Shown here: positions 14,654 through 24,062 of the stretch, in pieces
How the letters are laid out: every line of letters starts with the position of its first letter
How positions within the stretch are numbered: position 1 is the first letter of the stretch
Assembly (NCBI GenBank): GCA_030654965.1
Contig: JAURWL010000163.1
Span: 1-37,911, forward strand
Origin: Dehalococcoidales bacterium
GTDB lineage: Bacteria; Chloroflexota; Dehalococcoidia; Dehalococcoidales; Fen-1064
DNA: 37,911 nucleotides
Direction of reading: 5' to 3'
Notes under the pieces: model-generated
What the model saw: the letters and a program-made list of their open reading frames with translations, nothing else
The model's database searches: none
What the model was told of the DNA's origin: nothing
Translations under genes and position numbers: made by a program

Positions 14654-15334
14654 CTAATCCGGTTTGGACAGAAAATATCCTACGCCGGTCTTGGTGAGGA
14701 TGATGCTTGGTTTCCCCGGTTCCTTTTCAACCTTCTCACGAAGACGGCGGATATGCACTTTCAGACTATCTGTCGCCCCGGGATAATCATCACCCCACAC
14801 TGCTTCCGCCAGGTTCGAATGAGTGACCACATGCCCGGCGTTCCTCATCATGTGACTCAGAATATGATTCTCGGTGACGGTAAGAGCAATTTCTTTATCA
14901 CCAATATGAAGTTGTCCGGTCACCGGGTCAAGTCTCAACGGTCCGTAAGTTAGCCATTCTTCCTCGGTGGGACTATGCCTGCGTATAAGTGATTTCACCC
15001 GCGCCAGAAGTTCCAGCTGACGGAAAGGCTTGGTGATGTAGTCATCGGCTCCCCACTCCAACCCCTTCACCACATCCGCTTCATCCGAACGCACGGTAAG
15101 AATAATGGTAGGCACACCGGAAAAGCGGCGTATCTGCCGCAATACTTCAAAGCCGTTGATATCGGGCAATCCCAGGTCCAGGATAACAAGATCCGGCGAT
15201 TCCGTTTCAACAAGCTCAACACCCTTTTGTCCGAGCCGCGTAGAAACAACTTTCGCCTCCGGCCAGCGGATTTGAAACGCCAGTGAAATGGCGTCTACTA
15301 TTTCCTTATCATCCTCAACGACGAGTACCTTCAT
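14654..15334 (-). CDS. OmpR/PhoB-family response regulator
   Basis: A 226-residue DNA-binding regulator. The receiver domain (1 to about 118) has the acidic pair EDD at 7-9, phospho-acceptor Asp53 in VILDLGLPD, Thr80 and Lys102 in TKPF. The carboxy domain (about 128-224) is a winged helix of the OmpR/PhoB type with [20 protein letters not shown] and the recognition region [15 protein letters not shown], ending GVGYFL. The start overlaps the end of the histidine-kinase gene by 20 bases, so they are coupled. Downstream on the same strand lie 11-bp-spaced heptamers and the micro-peptide genes, the most likely direct targets. Confidence 0.93.
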   Translation of the reverse strand: MKVLVVEDDKEIVDAISLAFQIRWPEAKVVSTRLGQKGVELVETESPDLVILDLGLPDINGFEVLRQIRRFSGVPTIILTVRSDEADVVKGLEWGADDYITKPFRQLELLARVKSLIRRHSPTEEEWLTYGPLRLDPVTGQLHIGDKEIALTVTENHILSHMMRNAGHVVTHSNLAEAVWGDDYPGATDSLKVHIRRLREKVEKEPGKPSIILTKTGVGYFLSKPD

Positions 15335-16592
15335 GGTCTTCCTCCTCGGTGACGCCTATTTGCCGGGGTTCCGCTTTCTGTCCCGGTGACGCTACCGGTA
15401 AAGAGAAGGAGAAAGTGGAACCCTTTCCCTCGTGACTCTTTACCCATATCTTACCACCATGCAATTCTACGAGGTTTTTTGCGAGTGCTAGCCCCAAACC
15501 CAACCCGCTTAAATGCTCCAGGTCGCTTAACTGTCTGTGGTACGCCACAAAAAGCCGGCTCTGCTCCTCTTCTGGAATACCACGTCCGGTATCCTGTACT
15601 TCAACAATGATAGACCCGTTCGTTTCCCTGGCGCGGAGGGTAATGGTGCCTCCTTCCGGGGTAAACTTGGTGGCGTTAATCAGCAAATTGAGTACCACCT
15701 GTCGTAAACGGTCTTCGTCTCCCCATATAGTCGGCAGAGATTCTGGTAGCTCCGATTTCAAGTCCTGTCCGTTACCGGATGCTACCACGGACATCTCATC
15801 ACCAACATTACGAAGCAGATGCAGGATATTTACACGCACCGGTTTCAGACGGAGCATACCAATCTCGCCACGCGCCAGGTCGAGCAGTTCATCAATACGG
15901 CGATTCAAATTACCAGCGCCGCGGTGAATATTCATGGCGACACTTAACCAGGGCTCTTCTTTGAGACCGCTGACCAGAAGCTCACTGGAAGACATGATAG
16001 GCGTCAGGGGAGTCTTCAGTTCGTGAACGAGCGCGCGGGTAAATTCCACCCGCCTTTGCACTTCCTCCTCAAGTTCCTGGCGGGTCTTCCGTTCTTTCTC
16101 ATAAGCTTCTTCAAGTTTCTCTTGAGCCAGTTCGCGCTCGGTGATATCCATGGAATGTCCCAGAACCGCCCGCTTCCCCTGATACTGTATGGATGACACG
16201 CCTTCAAGGAGCCAGCGCACCTGTCCGGTTCTAGTCATAATACGGTATTTGTACGGAGTCGAGCTCTGCCCTTTCAGCATTTTAATGGCATTCTCCCGTA
16301 CCATCTCCCTATCTTCGGGAAGCACGAGATTCATAGATTCAGTGTCCAGAAGTCCTTCAGGACCGCCAGCCGTAACCGCGCGGAAGTTCTCGTTGACAAA
16401 TTTGAATTTACCATCCTGAACGATAAAGAGCCCGATGGGTGTGCTACTGCGGAAAATCTGGACGATTTCTTCATCCGGAGACATCTGGCTATGAGAGGCT
16501 TCCAGTTCGGCAATACACTGACGGAGTTCTTGCACCCCTTTAAGAAGCTGTTCTCTGGTTTTGTCTTCGTCTTTTGTCATCATATCTACCAT
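15315..16592 (-). CDS. Soluble PAS-domain sensor histidine kinase
   Basis: A 425-residue kinase with no transmembrane segment, so it senses a cytoplasmic signal. Layout: a short coiled coil (about 8-40), one PAS domain (about 42-152, including [20 protein letters not shown] and the HSMDITER exit), a charged linker coil (152-182), the dimerisation/H-box with His190 in [12 protein letters not shown], and the HATPase domain with [14 protein letters not shown] (N), [10 protein letters not shown] (G1) and [17 protein letters not shown] (G2). The PAS lacks an obvious heme or flavin signature. The gene is divergent from the leuC-like gene. The start is taken at 16592; in-frame ATGs at 16583 and 16580 are possible. 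With the overlapping regulator it forms one two-component system. Confidence 0.93.
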   Translation of the reverse strand: MVDMMTKDEDKTREQLLKGVQELRQCIAELEASHSQMSPDEEIVQIFRSSTPIGLFIVQDGKFKFVNENFRAVTAGGPEGLLDTESMNLVLPEDREMVRENAIKMLKGQSSTPYKYRIMTRTGQVRWLLEGVSSIQYQGKRAVLGHSMDITERELAQEKLEEAYEKERKTRQELEEEVQRRVEFTRALVHELKTPLTPIMSSSELLVSGLKEEPWLSVAMNIHRGAGNLNRRIDELLDLARGEIGMLRLKPVRVNILHLLRNVGDEMSVVASGNGQDLKSELPESLPTIWGDEDRLRQVVLNLLINATKFTPEGGTITLRARETNGSIIVEVQDTGRGIPEEEQSRLFVAYHRQLSDLEHLSGLGLGLALAKNLVELHGGKIWVKSHEGKGSTFSFSLPVASPGQKAEPRQIGVTEEEDHEGTRR

Positions 16593-16748
16593 TCAATTCT
16601 ACTTCCAGACAGGTAAGGCGTCAAATAGCGTCGTAAACACTATGTCTACTTGCGCGTCAGCCGCTTTTCTGGCTAGAATGAAGTATCAGGTCGCATGGTT
16701 CTTTCCTGCCTCAAGCGGGCATTTTCTCAGTCGTGCTGAAGGTTAATC

Positions 16749-18002
16749 ATGGGTAAGACTATTGCGGAAAAGATAATAAGTACCAAAGCCGGAGGGGACG
16801 CCCGTGCCGGCGACATCCTTGTCGCTCGTGTTGACCTGGCTTTTGTTCAGGATACCACTGGACCGCTGACGGTACGCCAATTCCGCGCGGCTGGCTATAG
16901 AACAATAGCGTCTTCTTTGAAAGCAGCGGTATTCCTCGACCATGCCGCACCGAGCCAGAGTCGGGAAATGTCTAACGACCATACCCTGCTCCGCGATTTC
17001 GCTCGCGAGACTGGCGCTATTCTTAGCGATGTCGGTGATGGTGTGTGCCACCAGATTGTGGCTGAATCCCTGGCAAAACCGGGCGACCTCATCATCGGTT
17101 CGGATTCGCATACCGTGACCGCCGGAGCGCTTGGCGCTTTCGCCTGCGGTATGGGTTCTTCAGATGTGGCGGTTGTTTTCGGTCTCGGCAGAACCTGGTT
17201 CCGCATCCCCGAAAGTTACCATATTGTTGTATCCGGTAAATTCAGCAAGGGCGTCCAGGCAAAAGACCTGGTTCTTTCACTCATCGGGCAGATTGGCGCC
17301 GACGGAGCTACCTACAAAGCACTGGAGTTCGGCGGCGACAGTATTTCACAATTGACCGTTTCCGACCGCCTGACTATTGCCAACATGGCAGTTGAAGCTG
17401 GCGCCAAGGTAGGAATTTTCCCGTCAGACGAAATTACCCGTAAATATCTGGTGGAACAGGGTAGAGGCAAGGATTACCAGCCAATAACTACTGATTCAGA
17501 TGCTACCTACGAACGCACTATTTCCATTGACCTGAGTAAACTGCAACCAATGGTTTCCCAACCGCATACGGTGGACAATACTATCCCCGCGAAGGAACTC
17601 GCGGGTACCAAAATCCAACAGGTATTGATTGGCACATGCACAAATGGCAGGCTAGAAGACCTGGAAATCGCGGCTCGCATGTTAAAAGGCAAGAAACACC
17701 ATCCGTACACAAGATTGGTTGTCACACCGGCATCGCGGAAAATATTACTGGCAGCCATCAAAGCGGGTTATATTGAAACACTGATTAAAGCAGGCGCGGT
17801 AATTATGCCGCCGGGATGCGGCGCTTGTCTGGGTCTGCACCAGGGTGTCATTGGCGATGGCGAAAGCTGTCTTTCCACCGCAAACCGTAATTTCAAAGGT
17901 CGGATGGGCAGCGCCGAAGGCTTTGTTTATCTCTCCAGCCCGGCAACTGCCGCCGCCTCCGCCTTAAAGGGCGAAATTACCGACCCGAGGGAGTTTCTCT
18001 AA
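16749..18002 (+). CDS. Aconitase/isopropylmalate-dehydratase family large subunit, probable aconitase
   Basis: A 417-residue Fe-S dehydratase subunit of the LeuC/homoaconitase family. The 4Fe-4S ligands are Cys297 (GTCTNGRLEDL), Cys357 and Cys360 (PPGCGACLG). GSDSHTVTAGALGAFACGMG is the typical substrate region. By sequence alone it could be annotated as 3-isopropylmalate dehydratase, but the next genes are its small subunit, an isocitrate dehydrogenase and a Re-citrate synthase, so citrate to isocitrate is the better-supported reaction. The stop overlaps the small-subunit start (TAATG). I see no strong promoter in the 156 bases to the divergent kinase gene, and only a weak AAGG ribosome site. 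Confidence 0.85.
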   Translation: MGKTIAEKIISTKAGGDARAGDILVARVDLAFVQDTTGPLTVRQFRAAGYRTIASSLKAAVFLDHAAPSQSREMSNDHTLLRDFARETGAILSDVGDGVCHQIVAESLAKPGDLIIGSDSHTVTAGALGAFACGMGSSDVAVVFGLGRTWFRIPESYHIVVSGKFSKGVQAKDLVLSLIGQIGADGATYKALEFGGDSISQLTVSDRLTIANMAVEAGAKVGIFPSDEITRKYLVEQGRGKDYQPITTDSDATYERTISIDLSKLQPMVSQPHTVDNTIPAKELAGTKIQQVLIGTCTNGRLEDLEIAARMLKGKKHHPYTRLVVTPASRKILLAAIKAGYIETLIKAGAVIMPPGCGACLGLHQGVIGDGESCLSTANRNFKGRMGSAEGFVYLSSPATAAASALKGEITDPREFL

Positions 18003-18496
18003 TGCTGACTGGCAGAGCCTTTAAGTTTGGTGACGGTATCTCTACCGACCATATTATTCCAGGTAAGTATGCCTATCTTCGGAGTAATCTTCCAGAACTG
18101 GCAAAACATGTTATGGAGGACGCCGACCCCACCTTTGCCGCACGTGTGAAACCGGGTGACTTCATTGTGGGTGGTAATAACTTCGGGCTGGGGTCCAGCC
18201 GCGAGCACGCCCCGCTGGTAATCAAGATGGCTGGCGTTAAAGCCATTCTGGCTAAATCGGTCGCCCGCATCTTCTTCCGTAACGCTATCAATCTCGGCTT
18301 GCCAGTTCTTATCTGCAATACCGATGATATTGCTGACAGTGATATACTGGAAGTTGACCTGAAAGCAGGTATCATTACAGATAAAACAAACAGCAAACGC
18401 CTGACCTTCGGTAAGATTCCTGAGGTGATGTTACACATTCTTGATGAAGGCGGACTTTTGCCTTATATTGAAAAGCACGGGGATATTAAACTCTAA
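18002..18496 (+). CDS. Aconitase/isopropylmalate-dehydratase family small subunit
   Basis: The swivel-domain partner of the upstream large subunit; 164 residues, the short form usual for archaeal and Dehalococcoidia-type proteins. FGDGISTDHIIPGKY opens the protein and GGNNFGLGSSREHAPL is the conserved substrate-binding loop; ARIFFRNAINLGLPVL follows. It starts on the last base of the large-subunit stop codon and ends 11 bases before the isocitrate dehydrogenase gene. Substrate (citrate versus isopropylmalate) is inferred from context. Confidence 0.87.
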   Translation: MLTGRAFKFGDGISTDHIIPGKYAYLRSNLPELAKHVMEDADPTFAARVKPGDFIVGGNNFGLGSSREHAPLVIKMAGVKAILAKSVARIFFRNAINLGLPVLICNTDDIADSDILEVDLKAGIITDKTNSKRLTFGKIPEVMLHILDEGGLLPYIEKHGDIKL

Positions 18497-18507
18497 CTGG
18501 AGAATCA

Positions 18508-19596
18508 ATGGCAAAGACCTATCACATCACCCTCATTCCCGGCGACGGCGTCGGACCTGAAGTGACCGAAGCCGCCCGGCGCGTGCTGGAAGCTACCGGC
18601 ATTAAGTTCCAGTGGGACCTCGCCGAGGTGGGCGAGTATGCTATGAAAAAATACGGCACGCCCCTGCCAGACTCTGTTATTGCGTCCGTGAAAAAGAACA
18701 AGGTTGCCCTGAAAGGTCCTGTTACCACGCCTGTCGGCTCCGGGTTTCGCAGTGTTAATGTCGCCCTCCGCAAAGAGCTGGAGCTTTACGCTTGCCTGCG
18801 CCCCTGCAAACTCTATTCGGGCATTCCGTCTCGCTATAAGGATGTGGACATCGTCGTTGTTCGCGAAAATCTGGAAGACCTCTATGCCGGTGTCGAATTT
18901 GAACGGGGCACACCAGAAGCGGCGGGAATCATCAAGTACACTGCCGATACGAAACGCGGCGTTATCAGACCTGATTCCGGCATCAGTATTAAGGCAATCT
19001 CCGAATTCCGTAGTAAGCGTATCGTAAAATTTGCTTTCGACTATGCACGCACCCATAGCAGGAAAAAGGTCACTGCCGTACATAAAGCGAATATCATGAA
19101 ATTTTCCGATGGTTTGTTCCTGTCCTGCGCCCGAGAGGTAGCTAAAAACTATTCGGACATCGAGTTTGAAGACCGTATCGTGGATAACATGACCATGCAG
19201 TTGGTACAGAAACCCGGTCAGTTCGATATCATCGTCGCACCAAATCTATACGGGGACATCCTCTCCGACCTCTGTGCCGGGCTCGTAGGCGGGCTGGGAG
19301 TCGCTCCAGGTGCCAACCTCAGTGATGACATGGCAGTTTTTGAACCGACTCACGGCAGTGCCCCCAAGTATACCGGCATGAACAAGGTCAACCCGATGGC
19401 AATGATGCTCTCCGGTGTGCTGATGCTCCGCCACCTCGGGGAGAAAAAAACAGCAGATAGAGTGGAGAAAGCCATCGCTGATGTAATTGCCCTAGGCAAA
19501 GATGTTACCTATGACCTCAAGCCGGAGGCGCCGGAGAAGGCAGTGGGCACATCGCAGGTCGCCGATGCGGTAATCCGTAAACTGGGTGATATTTAA
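18508..19596 (+). CDS. Isocitrate dehydrogenase (isocitrate/isopropylmalate dehydrogenase family)
   Basis: Oxidative decarboxylation of isocitrate to 2-oxoglutarate; 362 residues, the short homodimeric type. IPGDGVGPEV opens the protein. The substrate segment GSGFRSVNVALRKELELYACLRP followed by VVRENLEDLYAG (split by a short gap) reads like NAD-type isocitrate dehydrogenase rather than LeuB. The Mg-binding aspartates lie in YGDILSDLCAGLVGG, and the cofactor region is EPTHGSAPKYTG. RBS CTGGAGA precedes the ATG. It lies between the aconitase pair and the citrate synthase, completing the citrate-to-2-oxoglutarate branch. Cofactor preference cannot be settled by eye. Confidence 0.87.
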   Translation: MAKTYHITLIPGDGVGPEVTEAARRVLEATGIKFQWDLAEVGEYAMKKYGTPLPDSVIASVKKNKVALKGPVTTPVGSGFRSVNVALRKELELYACLRPCKLYSGIPSRYKDVDIVVVRENLEDLYAGVEFERGTPEAAGIIKYTADTKRGVIRPDSGISIKAISEFRSKRIVKFAFDYARTHSRKKVTAVHKANIMKFSDGLFLSCAREVAKNYSDIEFEDRIVDNMTMQLVQKPGQFDIIVAPNLYGDILSDLCAGLVGGLGVAPGANLSDDMAVFEPTHGSAPKYTGMNKVNPMAMMLSGVLMLRHLGEKKTADRVEKAIADVIALGKDVTYDLKPEAPEKAVGTSQVADAVIRKLGDI

Positions 19597-19740
19597 TCCG
19601 GGAAATGCACAGCCACGCCCTTGAGCACGATGTGAAACAAGCAAATAGTATATAATTAAATCAATCCAATAATTAATCATCCTTTAACAATTTTTCATTA
19701 TAGTGACCACACAAGGCACATGTATCATACGGGAGGTTTC

Positions 19741-21003
19741 ATGGGCAAAATCTACATCATTGACGTAACCAACCGGGATGGCGTCCAGACCGCCAGGTTG
19801 GGGCTGTCCAAGTTGGAAAAGACGATGATTAACCTCTATCTAAACGAGATGGGGGTATTTCAGTCGGAGTTCGGTTTTCCCACCACCCGCCACGAGACTC
19901 ACTACCTGCGCGCCAACCTGAAACTGGCTCAGATGGGAACACTCGAACCTATCCGTCTTGCCGGTTGGATACGCGCTATGGCGGAGGATGTCGAGATTAC
20001 CTTCAAGCTTGTCCCTGAAATCAAACACCTGAACCTCTCCACCTCCACATCCACCCAGATGATTGAGGGGAAATATCTGGGCAAGAAGGGTAAGCGGGAC
20101 ATCATCAAGATGATGGTTGAGGCAGTCGATGCCGCCAAATCTTATGGCTGTGAGAGCATCGGGGTGAACGCAGAAGACGGCTCCCGTACCGACCTCCCCT
20201 ATCTCCTTGAATTCAGTCTGGCCGCGAAAGAACATGGCGCCACCCGCATCCGCTACTGCGATACCCTCGGTTATGATAACCCGTTCTCTATCTACGAGAC
20301 CGCAAAAGCGCTCGCCGAAAAAGTAAAACTACCGATTGAACTTCACTGCCACGGTGACCTGGGTATGGCTGTCGCTAATTCTATCGCCGGAGCGAAAGGC
20401 GTTATCGATGGCGGTCAGGACGCTTATATCAACACTACCATCAACGGTATCGGTGAACGGGCGGGCAACGCCGACCTTGTCGCGGTGCTTCTGGCTCTTA
20501 TCAAGTCAAAAGGTTTTTCAGATAAGTACAAACTTGGTATTCCAGTAGATATGTCCAAATCATGGAAAATCGCTAAATATGCCAGCTATGCATTTAAGGT
20601 ACCCATCCCCATCAACCAGCCTGGAGTTGGTGACAATGCCTTCGCCCACGCCTCGGGTATTCATGCCGATGGCGTTCTGAAAGACCCTGCCAACTATGAA
20701 CTGTATGGGTTTGAGGAACTAGGCCGCGGAGAACCGGAACTGGTAGAGACCGGCAGACAAATCTGCTCGGGGCAATATGGTGGTATTTCCGGTTTCCGTC
20801 ATATTATGAACAAAATCGCCGGGCAAATGACCATCAGTTTCCGGGATGATGAAGAGGCGCAAAAAGTTCTGGAACTGGTGCGGTATGCCAATGTCGCCGC
20901 ACAGAAACCTCTGGTCGAAGATGAGCTACTTTTCATCGCCAAATACCCCGATGTCGCCAAGGAATTAATGACGATGACCCCGCTGGACTACCTCGATGAG
21001 TAG
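19741..21003 (+). CDS. Re-citrate synthase-like enzyme (homocitrate/isopropylmalate synthase family)
   Basis: A 420-residue DRE-TIM metallolyase-family condensing enzyme. DVTNRDGVQTARLG carries the catalytic Arg-Asp, ELHCHGDLGMAVAN gives the metal-binding His pair with GERAGNAD, and ASGIHADGVLKDP is the carboxy metal/substrate segment. Sequence style and its place after aconitase and isocitrate dehydrogenase match the Re-face citrate synthase known from Clostridium kluyveri and proposed in Dehalococcoides, rather than leucine or lysine synthesis. I start it at ATG 19741 because GGGAGG (19731-19736) lies just upstream; an in-frame ATG at 19720 has no ribosome site. A TATAAT at 19651-19656 may belong to its promoter, but no well-spaced -35 was seen. 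Confidence 0.82.
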   Translation: MGKIYIIDVTNRDGVQTARLGLSKLEKTMINLYLNEMGVFQSEFGFPTTRHETHYLRANLKLAQMGTLEPIRLAGWIRAMAEDVEITFKLVPEIKHLNLSTSTSTQMIEGKYLGKKGKRDIIKMMVEAVDAAKSYGCESIGVNAEDGSRTDLPYLLEFSLAAKEHGATRIRYCDTLGYDNPFSIYETAKALAEKVKLPIELHCHGDLGMAVANSIAGAKGVIDGGQDAYINTTINGIGERAGNADLVAVLLALIKSKGFSDKYKLGIPVDMSKSWKIAKYASYAFKVPIPINQPGVGDNAFAHASGIHADGVLKDPANYELYGFEELGRGEPELVETGRQICSGQYGGISGFRHIMNKIAGQMTISFRDDEEAQKVLELVRYANVAAQKPLVEDELLFIAKYPDVAKELMTMTPLDYLDE

Positions 21004-21129
21004 CCGGATTCTTTGTGCGCCAGTTTAATATCCGGTATTTCCCGCTTAGATAGTTATAATCTCTCCTTTACCAGTATCCCTACTACGCCCCTGTAGATGT
21101 GTCAATCAAGCTTTCGCCGTATTCTTTCG

Positions 21130-21158
21130 TTGACAACAACTAACAATTATGTTATCTT
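21130..21158 (+). promoter_or_regulatory. Promoter of the leuS leader
   Basis: Perfect TTGACA (21130-21135), 17 bases, TATCTT (21153-21158). The block AATTATGTTAT spanning the spacer end and -10 also occurs in the ilvD promoter (35943-35953), so the two promoters look related. Predicted start about 21165-21167. Confidence 0.75.
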
Positions 21159-21166
21159 ACGATGTA

Positions 21167-21208
21167 ATGGATAGCTATAATTTGTTACTCGCGCTTACCG
21201 TTACATAA
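21167..21208 (+). CDS. Leucine-rich leader peptide of leuS
   Basis: A 13-codon ORF, MDSYNLLLALTVT, with four leucines in a five-residue window (codons TTG, TTA, CTC, CTT). It starts at or within two bases of the predicted transcription start, so it would be translated from a leaderless end; there is no Shine-Dalgarno sequence. A terminator begins 36 bases after its stop. Leucine-codon stalling ahead of a terminator before leucyl-tRNA synthetase is the expected logic of ribosome-mediated attenuation. An in-frame ATG at 21149 would add six codons but lies upstream of the predicted start site. Confidence 0.65.
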   Translation: MDSYNLLLALTVT

Positions 21209-21244
21209 CCGGATACCACCGGGGTTCGTCTCCCGAAGTTTGGA

Positions 21245-21269
21245 GCCGTCCCACGGGGACGGCTTTTTT
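21245..21269 (+). terminator. leuS leader attenuator
   Basis: GCCGTCCC (21245-21252), loop ACG, GGGACGGC (21256-21263), then six T. It lies 151 bases before the leuS start, so it must be conditional. The stem is identical to the one in the ilvD leader. Small upstream hairpins (CGGGG/TCCCG near 21210-21224; CTCC/GGAG near 21219-21245) may form the alternative fold; I could not find a long perfect antiterminator. Confidence 0.8.
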
Positions 21270-21419
21270 ATTGTCCCGATGGCGAATGCCATACGGGATT
21301 CCGTATGAGGAACGAATCGGAAGAATAAAGCTGACAGCCTTCAGCGCTCAGCAGTCATATTCTGGATAGTTGGGTGGCTGAAAGCTAATCGCTGACTGCT
21401 AGTTTAAGAGGAATCTAAT
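21270..21419. repeat. Repeat-bearing 5' region between attenuator and leuS
   Basis: Contains a perfect hairpin CATACGG/CCGTATG (21290-21296, 21301-21307) and text related to the window's dispersed palindromic repeats. The AAGAGG just before 21420 is the leuS ribosome site. No gene is seen. Confidence 0.45.
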
Positions 21420-23861
21420 ATGGCAGATAAATATAACGCTGTTGAAATTGAAAAAAAGTGGCAGGCAAAATGGGAAGCGGATAAGCTTTATGCCGTCACG
21501 GAAGATAGTCCTAAACCCAAGTGGTACGCCCTCACCATGTTCCCCTATACCTCGGGCGACCTCCACATCGGGCACTGGTACGCTATGGCTCCCTCCGATG
21601 TCCACGCGCGTTTCAAGAGATTGCAGGGCTTCAATGTCCTCCACCCAATGGGTTTCGATGCTTTCGGATTGCCAGCAGAAAATGCCGCTATCAAGCGGGG
21701 CATCCACCCCTATAAGTGGACGATGGCAAACATTGAAAACATGCGCCGCCAATTGAAAAGCATGGGCGCTATCTACGATTGGGACCGCGAGGTCATCACC
21801 TGCGGCCCGGAGTACTACAAATGGACACAGTGGTTTTTCATCAAGCTGTTTGAGCACGATTTAGCCTACCGCGGCAAGGCGCCGGTCAACTGGTGTCCGC
21901 AATGTCAGGTGGTGCTCGCCAACGAGCAGGTTATTGCTGGCAAGTGCTGGCGCTGTGACTCTGAAGTAATCAAGCGTGACCTGGAACAATGGCTATTCCG
22001 CATCACGAAATATGCCGATGAGTTGATGGAACACAAAGACATCGATTGGCCCGAGCGCATAAAAATTATGCAGAGAAACTGGGTGGGCAAGAGTTACGGC
22101 ACGGAAATTTCCTTTGCTCTCGACCATCCCGGTATTGAAGAAAAGGAAATCCGGGTCTTCACCACCCGACCGGACACTATCTTTGGCGTCACGTTTATGG
22201 TGCTGGCGCCGGAACATCCGCTGGTGACCAAATTAGTTACACCGGATAAAAAAGCGCAGGTAAATGAATATATCGCCCGAACCAGAAAGTTCACTGAAAT
22301 CGAGCGTCTCTCCACCGAAAAAGAAAAGGATGGCGTTTTTACCGGCGCTTATGCTATCAACCGTCTCACCGGAGAAAAAGTGCCCATCTGGATTGCCGAT
22401 TACGTGCTGGCAAGCTATGGCTTTGGCGCGGTGATGGGTGTACCCGCCCACGATGAGCGTGATTTCGCCTTCGCGAAAAAGTATGGTGTCCCTATCCGTC
22501 TTGTTATCGCCCCACCCGATTGGAAAGACGGCGAACTGGAACAGGCATACATTGAGCCCGGCAAAATGGTCAACTCCGCGCAATTTAACGGATTGGATAA
22601 TGACAAAGGTATTGACGCTATCGCAACTTATCTGGAAACAAAGGGCTGGGGCAAAAAAACTGTCAGTTATAAAATGCGTGACTGGTTAATTTCCCGCCAG
22701 CGTTATTGGGGCGCACCCATACCGATGATTTACTGTGATAAATGCGGTATTGTCCCTGTGCCAGAGAGCGACCTGCCCGTTCTCCTGCCTGAAGACGCTG
22801 ATTTCAGCCACAAGGGCGAATCACCCCTGAAGTACAACGAGAAATGGGTTAACACCGCCTGCCCGAAGTGTGGCGGTCCCGGCAAGCGTGAGACAGATAC
22901 CATCGACGGCTTTATGTGTTCATCCTGGTATTTCCTGCGCTATTGCAGTCCGGACTACTCTCAAGCCGCCTTTGACCCGGAAAAAATAAAGTATTGGATG
23001 CCAGTGGATATTTACACAGGCGGCGCGGAACATGCCGTGATGCACCTGCTCTATGCACGTTTCTTCACCAAGGCGCTCCGTGATATGGGGCTAATTGATT
23101 TTGGCGAGCCGTTTACCAAGCTCTTCAACCAGGGTATCATCATCGCTCAGCACGAAAAGATGAGCAAATCGAAGGGTAATGTGGTCAATCCTGACGAATA
23201 CGTAAACAAACTGGGCGCCGATACCGTGCGCGCCTATATGATGTTCATCGGACCGTGGGAGCAGGGCGGCGAATGGTTTGATACCGGTATCAGTGGCGTC
23301 AGCCGGTGGTTGAACCGTGTCTGGAACCTGGCACTGGAAGACTACCAGCCTCATGCCACAGATGAAAACGCCCGGCGTGAACTGGAGCGCATAACCCACC
23401 AGACCATTAAGAAGGTCACCGGGGATATGGACCGCCTGCGCTTCAATACCATGATTGCCGCACTTATGGAACTGACCAACTACCTGTCCCGGCTCAAGGA
23501 AACGAATCCGGTTTCTGCCTCTAACTGGCGCTCGTCTATTGAGACCTTATTACTACTCATAGCACCCACCGCGCCGCACATGACCGAAGAGCTATGGCAC
23601 CGGCTGGGACACAACCAGAGCATCCACAATCAAAGCTGGCCCAAATGGGATGAAGCGCTCGCAAAGGAAGAGGAAATCACGCTGGTGGTGCAGGTGAACG
23701 GGAAACTGCGCGACCGTATCAGCGTGCCGGTTTCCATCACTGAAGATGACGCCAAACATCTTGCCCGCGACAGCGAAAAAGTAAAAACGCATCTGGAAGG
23801 CAAGCAGATAGTCAAGGTAATTTATGTGCCCGGGAAGCTCGTAAATATTGTGGTAAGATGA
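21420..23861 (+). CDS. leuS: Leucyl-tRNA synthetase
   Basis: Class Ia synthetase charging tRNA-Leu; 813 residues, normal for bacteria. HIGH-type motif at residues 49-52 in PYTSGDLHIGHWYAM, a zinc-type CPQC/CWRC knuckle near 159-180, the CP1 editing domain (about 220-410, with TTRPDTIFG and VPAHDERD), a further Cys pair in YCDKCG and CPKCGG (about 437-485), KMSKS at 580-584 and the anticodon-binding carboxy domain. The RBS AAGAGG is 8 bases upstream. Expression is expected to follow leucine supply through the leader-peptide attenuator at 21130-21269. proC follows after a repeat-filled gap. Confidence 0.98.
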   Translation: MADKYNAVEIEKKWQAKWEADKLYAVTEDSPKPKWYALTMFPYTSGDLHIGHWYAMAPSDVHARFKRLQGFNVLHPMGFDAFGLPAENAAIKRGIHPYKWTMANIENMRRQLKSMGAIYDWDREVITCGPEYYKWTQWFFIKLFEHDLAYRGKAPVNWCPQCQVVLANEQVIAGKCWRCDSEVIKRDLEQWLFRITKYADELMEHKDIDWPERIKIMQRNWVGKSYGTEISFALDHPGIEEKEIRVFTTRPDTIFGVTFMVLAPEHPLVTKLVTPDKKAQVNEYIARTRKFTEIERLSTEKEKDGVFTGAYAINRLTGEKVPIWIADYVLASYGFGAVMGVPAHDERDFAFAKKYGVPIRLVIAPPDWKDGELEQAYIEPGKMVNSAQFNGLDNDKGIDAIATYLETKGWGKKTVSYKMRDWLISRQRYWGAPIPMIYCDKCGIVPVPESDLPVLLPEDADFSHKGESPLKYNEKWVNTACPKCGGPGKRETDTIDGFMCSSWYFLRYCSPDYSQAAFDPEKIKYWMPVDIYTGGAEHAVMHLLYARFFTKALRDMGLIDFGEPFTKLFNQGIIIAQHEKMSKSKGNVVNPDEYVNKLGADTVRAYMMFIGPWEQGGEWFDTGISGVSRWLNRVWNLALEDYQPHATDENARRELERITHQTIKKVTGDMDRLRFNTMIAALMELTNYLSRLKETNPVSASNWRSSIETLLLLIAPTAPHMTEELWHRLGHNQSIHNQSWPKWDEALAKEEEITLVVQVNGKLRDRISVPVSITEDDAKHLARDSEKVKTHLEGKQIVKVIYVPGKLVNIVVR

Positions 23862-23882
23862 CAATGATAACAAACTCCCATT

Positions 23883-24008
23883 TTGTCATTCTGAGCGTAG
23901 CGAATGAATCTAGCACCCCTTTACCTCGCCTCTGGATTCCCGCTCCTGTATCGGGTACGGGTTCATCCTGAACGGATTCACCGTGAACGGGACAAGCTTC
24001 GCGAGAAT
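23883..24008. repeat. Composite dispersed repeat between leuS and proC
   Basis: First a GTCATTCTGAGCGTAGCGAA-type unit (23885-23912), then CCCGCTCCTGTATCGGGTAC through GGGACAAGCTTCGCGAG. The second part is the inverted counterpart of the repeats at 11584-11651 and 27180-27239 (shared GCTTGTCCCGTTC edge when read on the minus strand). Confidence 0.6.
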
Positions 24009-24062
24009 AACAATACTGAATACTGATTGCTGGTTCTGATACCTTCAGGTAAGGTGAGTTAA

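Noticed and set aside
16643-16746. 34-codon ORF just before the leuC-like gene as a leader peptide
   Set aside because: It has no enrichment for a relevant amino acid, no clear promoter and no terminator behind it.
16749-18496. Annotation as leucine-pathway leuC/leuD
   Set aside because: Family membership alone allows it, but adjacency to isocitrate dehydrogenase and Re-citrate synthase makes aconitase more likely; kept as an alternative.
21200-21270. T-box riboswitch before leuS
   Set aside because: GGATACCACCGGGG looked briefly like a T-box antiterminator, but it lacks the conserved core and specifier-loop architecture, while a leucine leader peptide fits better.
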